Assembly: GCF_000685095.1 (NCBI RefSeq)
Contig: NZ_BAYE01000012.1
Span: 62,001 to 126,000, forward strand
Reading direction: 5' to 3'
From: Paraburkholderia caledonica NBRC 102488
Lineage (GTDB): Bacteria; Pseudomonadota; Gammaproteobacteria; Burkholderiales; Burkholderiaceae
DNA length: 64,000 nt
The notes beneath the pieces were generated by a model that worked only from the letters and a program-made list of their open reading frames with translations, had not been told where the DNA came from and ran no database searches. A program made the position numbers and the translations under genes. This document shows positions 54,679-63,116 of this stretch, piece by piece. Every line of letters starts with the position of its first letter. Position 1 is the first letter of the stretch.

Positions 54679-55550
54679 GCCAGGTTGCCTCTACTCCGGC
54701 GTCGACCACGGCGCCCATGACCGTGCCGGCGAAGTCGCCGTTCGCCGCGATCCGTCGCGGCATTCCCGGCGTGCTCGCCTGGTTTGTCGCGCTGCTATTG
54801 TTCTTCCCGATCTTCTGGATGACGATCACCGCATTCAAGACGGAACAGCAGGCGTACTCGTCGTCGCTATTTTTTACGCCGACGTTCGACAGTTTTCGCG
54901 AAGTATTCGCGCGCAGCAATTACTTTTCGTTCGCGTGGAATTCGATCCTGATCTCGGTCGGCGTGACGGTGCTATGCCTGATTCTCGCCGTGCCGGCCGC
55001 ATACGCAATGGCGTTTTTTCCGACACGTCGCACGCAAAAAGTGCTGCTGTGGATGTTGTCGACCAAGATGATGCCCTCGGTCGGTGTTCTCGTGCCGATC
55101 TATCTGCTGTGGAAAAACAGCGGCTTGCTCGATACGGTTTCCGGTCTCGTGATCGTCTACACGCTGATCAACCTGCCGATTGCGGTGTGGATGTCTTTCA
55201 CGTACTTCGCGGAAATTCCACGCGACATTCTGGAAGCTGGCCGTATCGACGGCGCGGCGACCTGGCAGGAAATCGTCTATCTGCTGATGCCGATGGCGCT
55301 GCCGGGGCTCGCTTCCACCGCGCTACTGCTCGTGATCCTTTCGTGGAACGAAGCATTCTGGAGCATCAACCTGTCGAGTTCCAACGCAGCGCCGCTCACG
55401 GTTTTCATCGCGTCGTACTCCAGTCCTGAGGGCCTGTTCTGGGCCAAGCTGTCCGCGGCTTCGCTGCTTGCGGTGGCGCCAATCCTGATCGTCGGCTGGC
55501 TTTCGCAGAAGCAACTCGTGCGAGGCCTCACGTTCGGGGCGGTCAAATGA
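54675..55550 (+). CDS. smoG: Polyol ABC transporter permease 2
   Basis: 291-residue permease (MalG type) with six hydrophobic segments and EAA loop EAGRIDGAATWQEIVYLLMPMALPG (core EAGRIDGAA). Start and stop both overlap neighbours by four bases (ATGA), so smoF-smoG and the phosphatase gene are translationally coupled. Confidence 0.92.
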   Translation: MSQVASTPASTTAPMTVPAKSPFAAIRRGIPGVLAWFVALLLFFPIFWMTITAFKTEQQAYSSSLFFTPTFDSFREVFARSNYFSFAWNSILISVGVTVLCLILAVPAAYAMAFFPTRRTQKVLLWMLSTKMMPSVGVLVPIYLLWKNSGLLDTVSGLVIVYTLINLPIAVWMSFTYFAEIPRDILEAGRIDGAATWQEIVYLLMPMALPGLASTALLLVILSWNEAFWSINLSSSNAAPLTVFIASYSSPEGLFWAKLSAASLLAVAPILIVGWLSQKQLVRGLTFGAVK

Positions 55551-56248
55551 CGGCAGGCACCAGTGCAGGAAATTTCGCGCTGATCTGCGATTGCGACGGT
55601 GTATTGATCGACAGCGAGGCGGTGGCTGCGCGCATGCTAGTGCATGAGCTTGAAGCGCGCTGGCCAGGCGCGGATATCGAACCGGTCGTGCTGCCGTTAC
55701 TTGGATTGCGCATCGAAAAAGTGCTGGAAGGCACGGCGATGCAACTCGGCAAAAGCCTCGGTCTGGACGACATCGACGCGATCCGCCGGTCAGTGGAGGC
55801 GGCGGCGATGCAGGCGCCGGCAGTGCAGGGCATCGAGCAGGCGCTGGCGCAGGTCCCGCTCATCAAAGGCTGCGCGAGCAATAGTTTTCGGCCTTACGTG
55901 CAGACCGTTCTTGCGCGTACGGGGCTCGTGAGGTTTTTCGGCGACCGTCTGTTTTGCGCCGACAGCGTGCCCAATCCGAAGCCCGCACCCGACGTCTATC
56001 TGGCAGCGGCGAAAGGTTTGCGGCTCGCGCCGTCTGGATGCCTCGTGGTCGAGGACAGCGTGACCGGCGTCACCGCGGCGAGCGCTGCGGGAATGACGGT
56101 GCTGGGCTTCATCGGCGGCGGTCATGCGAGCGACGCGCAGATCGACAAATTGCATGCGGCCGGTGCCCGGCATGTATTCGACGACATGCATCAGCTGCCG
56201 GAACTGGTCGCGCAGTGGACGTTGAGCGCGACGGCCGCGGCGCCGTAA
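55547..56248 (+). CDS. HAD-superfamily sugar-phosphate phosphatase or mutase
   Basis: 233-residue HAD subfamily IA protein: nucleophile motif D-C-D-G-V-L-I-D near residue 12, motif II region KGCASNSFRP, K in PNPKPAPDVY and acidic motif VEDSVTGVTAA. Resembles beta-phosphoglucomutase and small sugar-phosphate phosphatases. Its ATGA overlap with smoG shows it belongs to the polyol operon. Likely acts on a phosphorylated sugar or polyol formed as a side product; the substrate is unknown. Confidence 0.85.
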   Translation: MTAGTSAGNFALICDCDGVLIDSEAVAARMLVHELEARWPGADIEPVVLPLLGLRIEKVLEGTAMQLGKSLGLDDIDAIRRSVEAAAMQAPAVQGIEQALAQVPLIKGCASNSFRPYVQTVLARTGLVRFFGDRLFCADSVPNPKPAPDVYLAAAKGLRLAPSGCLVVEDSVTGVTAASAAGMTVLGFIGGGHASDAQIDKLHAAGARHVFDDMHQLPELVAQWTLSATAAAP

Positions 56249-56371
56249 GCGCGGGCGGCTCGGCGCACGACGAACGTGCGACCAGCACAGCCGCAACGCG
56301 CAAATGCAACGCAAGCGCAAACGCAACGTGGCAACACACAAGCAACACACAGCATTACACGGAGACACATC

Positions 56372-57481
56372 ATGGCAAGCGTAACTCTGCGCAATATCCG
56401 GAAGGCCTACGACGACACCGAAGTGATGCGCGACATCAACCTCGACATCGCGGACGGCGAATTCGTCGTGTTCGTAGGTCCGAGCGGTTGCGGTAAATCG
56501 ACGCTGATGCGGATGATCGCCGGCCTCGAAGATATCAGCGGTGGCGACCTCACCATCGACGGCATGCGCATGAACGATGTGCCGCCCGCGAAGCGCGGCA
56601 TTGCGATGGTGTTCCAGTCGTATGCGCTATATCCGCACATGACGCTGTACGACAACATGGCGTTCGGCCTGAAGCTCGCCGGCACGAAGAAGCCGGAGAT
56701 CGACGCGGCCGTGCGCAACGCGGCAAAGATCCTGCATATCGATCATCTATTGGACCGTAAGCCCAAGCAGCTATCGGGCGGTCAGCGCCAGCGCGTCGCA
56801 ATCGGCCGCGCGATCACCCGCAAGCCGAAAGTGTTTCTGTTCGACGAACCGCTGTCGAATCTCGACGCCGCATTGCGCGTGAAAATGCGGCTGGAATTTG
56901 CGCGCCTGCATGACGAGCTGAAGACCACGATGATCTACGTGACGCACGATCAGGTCGAAGCGATGACCCTCGCCGACAAGATCGTCGTGCTGTCTGCGGG
57001 CAATCTCGAACAGGTCGGCAGTCCGACCATGTTGTATCACGCGCCGGCCAATCGTTTCGTCGCGGGTTTCATCGGCTCGCCCAAAATGAACTTCATGGAA
57101 GGCGTCGTGCAATCGGTCACGCACGACGGCGTGACGGTGCGCTATGAAACCGGCGAGACACAGCGCGTCGCGGTAGAGCCTGGCTCGGTCAAGCAGGGCG
57201 ACAAAGTGACCGTGGGCATCCGCCCCGAGCACTTGCATGTCGGTATGACGGACGACGGTGTATCGGCCCGCACGATGGCCGTCGAATCGCTCGGCGACGC
57301 AGCGTATCTGTATGCGGAGTCGAGCGTCGCGCCGGACGGTCTGATTGCACGCATCCCGCCGCTTGAACGTCATGCGAAGGGTGAGACGCAAAAGCTCGGC
57401 GCGACGCCCGAGCATTGCCATCTGTTCGATAGCGAAGGCAAGGCGTTCCAACGCAAGATCGTCGAAGTATTGGCGGCTTGA
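56372..57481 (+). CDS. smoK: Polyol ABC transporter ATPase
   Basis: 369-residue ATPase of the MalK/UgpC group. Walker A GPSGCGKST at 36-44, signature LSGGQRQRVA, Walker B VFLFDEPLSNLD, H-loop VTHDQVEAM, and a C-terminal regulatory OB (MOBE/TOBE) domain, GIRPEHLHVG. CGGAG precedes the ATG. Drives uptake by SmoF-SmoG. Last gene of the plus-strand operon. Confidence 0.92.
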   Translation: MASVTLRNIRKAYDDTEVMRDINLDIADGEFVVFVGPSGCGKSTLMRMIAGLEDISGGDLTIDGMRMNDVPPAKRGIAMVFQSYALYPHMTLYDNMAFGLKLAGTKKPEIDAAVRNAAKILHIDHLLDRKPKQLSGGQRQRVAIGRAITRKPKVFLFDEPLSNLDAALRVKMRLEFARLHDELKTTMIYVTHDQVEAMTLADKIVVLSAGNLEQVGSPTMLYHAPANRFVAGFIGSPKMNFMEGVVQSVTHDGVTVRYETGETQRVAVEPGSVKQGDKVTVGIRPEHLHVGMTDDGVSARTMAVESLGDAAYLYAESSVAPDGLIARIPPLERHAKGETQKLGATPEHCHLFDSEGKAFQRKIVEVLAA

Positions 57482-57485
57482 CGTG

Positions 57486-57525
57486 GCGGGAAGGCGCGAG
57501 TGCGACCTTCCCGCTGTTCGTTTCA
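57486..57525. terminator. Terminator of the polyol ABC operon
   Basis: Nine-pair stem GCGGGAAGG (57486-57494) with CCTTCCCGC (57506-57514), then a T-rich stretch. It lies between two convergent operons and may serve the plus strand mainly. Confidence 0.6.
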
Positions 57526-57594
57526 ATGACGCAGTGGCCTGCTCGTGTGGGGCCGCGGTGAGCGAGCCCCTCGCTTAAATACGTCGGGCGCTCT

Positions 57595-58542
57595 TTAAGC
57601 TTCGAGAGCAGCCCGCGCGCACAGTTCGTCGGTAACGAGCCCCGACAGCCAGCCACCCTTGAGCACTGCGATCAGTGCTTCACGCTTGCGCTTGCCGCCC
57701 GCGAAACCAATGGTCGGCCGCAGCGGGGGCGAATCGATTTCGATGCTGGTCACGCGCCGGCCCGTCGGCGATTCAACGCGGGCACCGGCTGCGTCGATGG
57801 GCAGTCCGAGCATTTCGGCCACCGCGCCGTTCTGCACCAGTTCCTTCACTTCCGCCGACGTAATGAAGCCGTCCTCGTGCAGCGGGCATTTCGGCCCAAT
57901 ATTGCCGATGCCGACGAACGCGACGTCCGCCTGCGCCGACAGCGACTCGACGATCCGATAGAGCCGGTGATTGCACCACTGCGCGCGTTCGGCCTCGCTA
58001 TCGGCAATCAACGGCGCGGGCAGCAGAAAATGCTTGCCTCCGGTTTTCTCCGATATGTGCAGCGCGACGTCATAGCGGTTCGAGGAGCCGTCCTGAGCGA
58101 TGGCCCCGACCATCGATACCAGCCGGTGCTGCGGACGGTCTAGCTGCGCGATCTGATCGACCGCGGCTTTGAGTGTCCGGCCGCTGCTCACCGCGACCAC
58201 CATCGGCTTTTCTTCGGCGAGGTAACGTTCCATGACCTGCGCGCCCGCGACCGCGAGCTTGCGATCGACTTCATCGGGCGTGTCGCTGTCGATCGGCACC
58301 ACCTCGCACATGGCGAGACCGTAGCGTTTCGACAGCTGATCGGCGAGCGACAAACAGTCCGCCAACTGGTGATCGACACGCACGCGGATCAGATTTTTTT
58401 CCACCGCGAACGCGACGAGCCGTTGCGCGACCGGGCGCGACACCTGCAGCTTCTCGGCGATCTCGTTCTGGGTATTGCCCGCGACGTAGTAGAGCCACGC
58501 GGCGCGAGTAGCAAGATCTAGTTTTTCTGTGGACTTGGGCAC
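57595..58542 (-). CDS. smoC: SorC-family sugar-binding transcriptional regulator
   Basis: 315-residue regulator: N-terminal HTH (TQNEIAEKLQVSRPVAQRLV) and a C-terminal NagB/RpiA-like effector domain, VSSGRTLKAAV, VAFVGIGNIG, ending with IGFAGGKRKREALIAVLKGGW. SorC members bind a phosphorylated sugar or polyol. It is the third gene of dalD-xylB-regulator and is the best candidate for binding the palindromes at both polyol promoters. Confidence 0.9.
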   Translation of the reverse strand: MPKSTEKLDLATRAAWLYYVAGNTQNEIAEKLQVSRPVAQRLVAFAVEKNLIRVRVDHQLADCLSLADQLSKRYGLAMCEVVPIDSDTPDEVDRKLAVAGAQVMERYLAEEKPMVVAVSSGRTLKAAVDQIAQLDRPQHRLVSMVGAIAQDGSSNRYDVALHISEKTGGKHFLLPAPLIADSEAERAQWCNHRLYRIVESLSAQADVAFVGIGNIGPKCPLHEDGFITSAEVKELVQNGAVAEMLGLPIDAAGARVESPTGRRVTSIEIDSPPLRPTIGFAGGKRKREALIAVLKGGWLSGLVTDELCARAALEA

Positions 58543-58631
58543 GGTGACGATTCGCTTGAAGGGCGCCGATAGTGGCAGCCGGCGCTCGCCATCAGGCGCC
58601 GCCGGTTGCGGATTGCGCTGTTGCCATGGGT

Positions 58632-60113
58632 TCAGGCGAGCCGCTCGCGCGCGGGGTCGAATAGCGGCCGCACATGACGGTACAGCGCACGATATGCGTC
58701 GAGCCGCGTCCGCAATTCAGCGTGACGGCGCGGGTTCGGCGTGAACTCCTTTTCGATCGGCGGTTTGCTGAGTACGGTGGCCGGATCGCCGCCCGCCGCG
58801 AGCCAGCCGAGACGCGCCGCGCCGAGCGCCGCACCGGTCTCGCCGCCGCCGTGCTTGCGCGTGGCGGTGTCGAGCGCGTCGGCGAGCAACTGTGCCCAGT
58901 AATCGCTGCGTGCGCCGCCGCCGAGCAGCGACAGTGCCTTTGCTTCGGTGCCGGCTGCGCGCAGCGCGTCGAGACCGTCGGTGAGTGCGAGCGTCACACC
59001 TTCGAGCACCGCGTAGCCGAGCAGCGCACGATCCGTTGCGTGATTCATACCGAAGAACACGCCCTGCGCATACGGGTCGTTGTGCGGCGTGCGCTCGCCG
59101 GACAAGTACGGCAAGAAGAGCGGTGCGGTGGTAAGTGCGTCTGCGGGCAGTGCTTCTATTTCAGCGAGCAGCGTGGGTTCGTCGGTCGAGGTGAGCTTGC
59201 AGACCCAACGCAAACAGCTTGCCGCCGACAAGACCACGCTCATCTGATGCCAGCGGTCTGGAATCGCGTGGCAGAACGCGTGCACAGCGGAAGCAGGATT
59301 CGGCCGGAAGCTGTCGCCGACCACGCACAACACGCCGGACGTGCCGAGCGACACGAAGCCGTCACCCGGCTGCGTCGCGCCGATGCCGATCGCGCTGGTT
59401 GCGTTGTCGCCGCCGCCAGCCGCGACGATCACGCCGTCGGCGAGACCATATTGGCGCGCGAGTTCCGGCAACAACGTGCCGGACGGCGCACTGCCTTCGG
59501 CGAGGCTCGGCATCTGCTTGCGCGTCATGTTGCAGGCCGCAAGCAGCGAATCGGACCAGTCGCGTTTTGCGACGTCGAGCCACAGCGTGCCGGCCGCATC
59601 CGACGGGTCCGAGACCTTGCCGCCCGTCAGCTGCAAACGCAGGTAGTCTTTCGGCAGGAGCACACAGGCAGTGCGCGCAAAGATGTCGGGTTCGTGACGC
59701 GCGACCCACAACAGTTTCGGCGCGGTGAAGCCCGGCATGGCGAGATTGCCCGCGACGCTATGCAGGTCTGGCGCGCGCTCCGTGAGTTCGGCGCACTCCT
59801 TGTCGCTGCGCATGTCGTTCCAGAGAATCGCGGGCCGCAACACGCGGTCTTCGGCATCCAGCAGCACGGCGCCGTGCATCTGCCCGGAGAGGCCGATGCC
59901 GCGAATCTGCGCGAACTCGTCCGGATGTTTCGCGCGCAATGCGGCGAGCGCACTCTGCGTGCCGGCCCACCAGTCTTCGGGATTCTGTTCCGCCCAGCGC
60001 TGATGCGGACGGGAAACCGTGAACGGAGAGCCCGCGGTGCCGATCACGCGTCCGTTGGAGGCGAGCAGCAGGACTTTCACTTCGGACGTGCCGAGGTCGA
60101 TGCCGAGATACAT
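58632..60113 (-). CDS. xylB: Xylulokinase
   Basis: 493-residue FGGY kinase phosphorylating D-xylulose to xylulose 5-phosphate for the pentose phosphate pathway. LGIDLGTSEVKVLL, LSGQMHGAVLLD, WNDMR, TSGVLCVVGD and SLLGGGARSDYWAQLLADAL are family motifs. Between dalD (115 bases upstream) and the regulator (89 bases downstream), consistent with one operon converting D-arabitol to xylulose 5-phosphate. Confidence 0.95.
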   Translation of the reverse strand: MYLGIDLGTSEVKVLLLASNGRVIGTAGSPFTVSRPHQRWAEQNPEDWWAGTQSALAALRAKHPDEFAQIRGIGLSGQMHGAVLLDAEDRVLRPAILWNDMRSDKECAELTERAPDLHSVAGNLAMPGFTAPKLLWVARHEPDIFARTACVLLPKDYLRLQLTGGKVSDPSDAAGTLWLDVAKRDWSDSLLAACNMTRKQMPSLAEGSAPSGTLLPELARQYGLADGVIVAAGGGDNATSAIGIGATQPGDGFVSLGTSGVLCVVGDSFRPNPASAVHAFCHAIPDRWHQMSVVLSAASCLRWVCKLTSTDEPTLLAEIEALPADALTTAPLFLPYLSGERTPHNDPYAQGVFFGMNHATDRALLGYAVLEGVTLALTDGLDALRAAGTEAKALSLLGGGARSDYWAQLLADALDTATRKHGGGETGAALGAARLGWLAAGGDPATVLSKPPIEKEFTPNPRRHAELRTRLDAYRALYRHVRPLFDPARERLA

Positions 60114-60228
60114 GGGCGGAAAACCTTCGTCGTTAGAGATGCGCTACTTTAGCCGCACACGACGCGCGGTGCCATGCGCATTAAGCCTGGCACCGCGCGT
60201 GAAATCGAACGTGGATGTACGGTGTTTC

Positions 60229-61641
60229 TTACGCGTGCGCACGTTTGGCGAGCCACACGTCGACACGCGCCAATGCCCCGGCCAAAGCGGATTCCAGCTC
60301 CGGCGTCTGCGCCATACTGCCCCACAGCAGACGGTCCGCCGCGAATGCCTGCAAAGGATCGGGCGCGGCGAAGAAGCCGCGCGCGACGCGCTCGTCCATC
60401 ACGCCGTCCTGATACGTGTAAGGCAGCGTGCCTGCCTGCCAGCGTTCCAGGAAGCGAAAGAACAGAGCCGGCAGCATCGCGGTGGCTGCGGGCGTTACGC
60501 CGCGCTCGAAACATTCGGCGAGCGTCGGCGCGATGAAGCCAGGCAGTTTGGAAAAGCCGTCGGCGGCGACGCGCTGGTTGGTGTCCTGGATATAAGGATT
60601 GCCGAAGCGTTCGAGCACGACATCGCGATAACGCTCCAGGTCGAGCGGACTCGGCGACAGGCAGGGGATCACGTCTTCGGTCACGTAGTCGAACGCGAAC
60701 TTGCGAATGTCTGCGTCTTGTGTGCCTTCGTGGATGTAGTCCAGGCCCACCAGCGTCCCCGCCCACGCGATACAGCTATGCGTCGCGTTGAGTATGCGGA
60801 TCTTCGCTTCTTCGTACGGCAGTACCGAGTCGACCAGTTCCGCACCGACTTTCTCCCATGCCGGACGGCCCGCTATGAAGCGCTCTTCGATTACCCATTG
60901 AATGAACGCTTCGCCCATTACCGGGCACGCGTCGTCCACGCCCGTCGCGGCCTTCACACGTTCGCTCACGTCAGGTGTCGGTCGCGGCGTGATGCGGTCG
61001 ACCATCGAGCTTGGACACGCGGTATTGTCGTCGAACCATCGCGCCAGTTCGCCCGCGCCGCGCAGTTCGAGAAATGCGCTCATGCCCGCATGAAAACGCT
61101 CGCCGTTGCGTCGCAGGTTGTCGCAGGTTTGCAGCGTGACCGGACCCGCGCCGTTTTTCATGCGCGCATCGAGAATCGCCGCGAGCGCGCCGTAGATAGT
61201 GGTATGTCCGCCTTTGAGGTCGGTCGAGAGATCGGGGTTGGCCGTGTCGAGCTGGTCATGTTCGTCGAGGTAGTAGCCGCCTTCGGTCACCGTGAACGAG
61301 ATGATCTTGCAGGCCGGATCGGCGCCGGCTTCGATCAGCGCGTCGAGGCTTTCTGTCCACGGCACGACGCGCTCAATCGAGCGGATTGTCTCGTACGCGC
61401 GTTCGCCCTGAGGCGTGACGGTCTCGAGCGTATAGACGCCATCTTGGGCTGCGAGCGCTTCGAGCACCGCGTTCATGTCGCTGCGGATATTGCCCACGGT
61501 GAGTGACCAGTGCGGTTCGCCCGGCAACTTCGCTTCGTTCAACCTGTGGAGATACCACGCCTGATGCGCGCGATGAAACGATCCCGCGCCGATATGCAGG
61601 ATTACGTGTGCGGCCGCGCCGCTATCTTGCCCGCTGCTCAT
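60229..61641 (-). CDS. dalD: D-arabinitol 4-dehydrogenase / mannitol dehydrogenase family
   Basis: 470-residue long-chain polyol dehydrogenase oxidising D-arabitol to D-xylulose or mannitol to fructose. N-terminal NAD fold VILHIGAGSFHRAHQA; catalytic K-x4-N-x2-H seen as KIRILNATH. The adjacent xylulokinase favours D-arabitol, while related MtlK proteins act on mannitol; both are possible. The ATG at 61641 has GGAG upstream; ATG at 61653 would add four residues without such a site. Confidence 0.88.
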   Translation of the reverse strand: MSSGQDSGAAAHVILHIGAGSFHRAHQAWYLHRLNEAKLPGEPHWSLTVGNIRSDMNAVLEALAAQDGVYTLETVTPQGERAYETIRSIERVVPWTESLDALIEAGADPACKIISFTVTEGGYYLDEHDQLDTANPDLSTDLKGGHTTIYGALAAILDARMKNGAGPVTLQTCDNLRRNGERFHAGMSAFLELRGAGELARWFDDNTACPSSMVDRITPRPTPDVSERVKAATGVDDACPVMGEAFIQWVIEERFIAGRPAWEKVGAELVDSVLPYEEAKIRILNATHSCIAWAGTLVGLDYIHEGTQDADIRKFAFDYVTEDVIPCLSPSPLDLERYRDVVLERFGNPYIQDTNQRVAADGFSKLPGFIAPTLAECFERGVTPAATAMLPALFFRFLERWQAGTLPYTYQDGVMDERVARGFFAAPDPLQAFAADRLLWGSMAQTPELESALAGALARVDVWLAKRAHA

Positions 61642-61698
61642 GTGCGTCTCCATGTATCTGGCTCGCGCGGCTTGTCGCGCGCGTCTTTTCTTCAGTTA

Positions 61699-61752
61699 GA
61701 GCATTTGCTCTGTATGTGAGCGAATGATCGTACCCGGCGAAATGAAAGTCAA
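61699..61752 (-). promoter_or_regulatory. Promoter with double operator for dalD-xylB-smoC
   Basis: On the minus strand: TTGACT (61752-61747), 17-base spacer, GATCAT (61729-61724). GATCATTCGCTC (61729-61718) and GAGCAAATGCTC (61710-61699) are 12-bp palindromes 19 bp apart. The first 31 bases match the smoS promoter at 27 positions. It lies 58-111 bases before dalD in the dalD-araC divergent region (371 bases); no clear araC promoter was seen in the rest. Confidence 0.7.
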
Positions 61753-62012
61753 GGCGGCTGCACAGGGTTTTCGTGGCGCAGCGCGGCGGCGCGTGGTGGC
61801 CTGACACGTTGAATGACCGGGCGACGCGCTTCGTCGCACGTTTTTGCATTGCATCATTCTTGACGTTGAAGCCGCCAGGACTTACCCGAATGCAAAAAAG
61901 TATCGGTCCGCAGTCTCATTTTTAGTGGTGGCTTACGCGTTTGGAGGCTACTTTTCGCTGTACACGAAGAAGACGAGCGGCATCCTTGTGAGCCGCATCA
62001 TGGAGGCAGACA

Positions 62013-62993
62013 GTGCAACCCGATCTGGAGATCGTGGCCGTACGCCGCGACGAGTCGTTCAAAGTGTGGTCGCACGGCTATCCGTATCGCACGGTACGCT
62101 GGCACTTTCACCCGGAGTACGAGATTCATCTGATCGTGGCGACCACCGGCAAGATGTTCGTCGGCGATCACATCAGCAGCTTCGCGCCGGGCAACCTCGT
62201 GTTGATGGGCCCGAACTTGCCGCACAACTGGGTGAGCGACGTGCCCGAAGGCGAGAGCATCGCGCAGCGCAATCTCGTCGTGCAGTTCGGCCAGGAGTTC
62301 GTGTCGAGCTGCCTCGAAAGTTTCCCCGAGTGGCGTCAGGTCGAGGCGCTGCTCGCCGACTCGCGCCGAGGCGTGTCGTTCGGCGCCCGCACGAGCGCCG
62401 CGATCCAGCCGCTCTTCCTTGAATTGCTGGCGGCGCGCGGACTCCGCCGTCTCGTGCTCTTCATGTCGATGCTCGAAATCCTGATGAGCGCCGAAGACCG
62501 CGAGACGCTCGCGAGTCCCGCGTATCAGGCCGACTCAACGGGCTTTGCATCGACGCGCATCAATCATGTGCTCTCGTATATCGGCAAGAACCTCGCAAAC
62601 GAGTTGCGGGAATCGGATCTCGCACAACTGGCCGGTCAGAGCGTGAGCGCCTTTTCGCGCTATTTTCGCCGGCATACGGGCTTGCCCTTCGTGCAATACG
62701 TGAACCGCATGCGCATCAATCTTGCATGCCAGTTGCTCACCGATAGCGAACTCAGCGTCACCGACATCTGCTTCAAAGCGGGCTTTAACAACCTGTCGAA
62801 TTTCAACCGGCAGTTTCTCGCGGTGAAAGGCATGGCGCCTTCGAGATTCCGCCGCTATCAGCAACTGAACGACGCGAGCCGCGATGCATCGGAAGAAGCT
62901 GCGGCACGCGGCGCGGGCATCGACGATGCGCCCGCCATCGTGCTCGCGCCGGGTCTGCCGCGACCAGCAGCCTCTGCGTATCCGCCAACGTAA
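62013..62993 (+). CDS. AraC-family transcriptional regulator
   Basis: 326-residue regulator: N-terminal cupin-like sensor (WHFHPEYEIHLI, LMGPNLPHNW) and a C-terminal AraC double HTH (ESDLAQLAGQSVSAFSRYFRR, SVTDICFKAGFNNLSNFNRQF). Start is GTG with GGAGG 6 bases upstream. It sits between the dalD operon and a second sugar ABC system 123 bases downstream; which of them it controls is not settled by sequence. The last 45 residues are Ala/Pro-rich. Confidence 0.9.
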   Translation: MQPDLEIVAVRRDESFKVWSHGYPYRTVRWHFHPEYEIHLIVATTGKMFVGDHISSFAPGNLVLMGPNLPHNWVSDVPEGESIAQRNLVVQFGQEFVSSCLESFPEWRQVEALLADSRRGVSFGARTSAAIQPLFLELLAARGLRRLVLFMSMLEILMSAEDRETLASPAYQADSTGFASTRINHVLSYIGKNLANELRESDLAQLAGQSVSAFSRYFRRHTGLPFVQYVNRMRINLACQLLTDSELSVTDICFKAGFNNLSNFNRQFLAVKGMAPSRFRRYQQLNDASRDASEEAAARGAGIDDAPAIVLAPGLPRPAASAYPPT

Positions 62994-63116
62994 CGCCTAC
63001 GTTGTTCATACGCCTCGCTTGCCGGCAAGGCGTTCTGCTTCACCTGTGTTTCAACACGTATCGCGCTGTCCGACGGCAGCGTGACGGACGTGCTCACTTC
63101 AAGAACGGAGACAACC

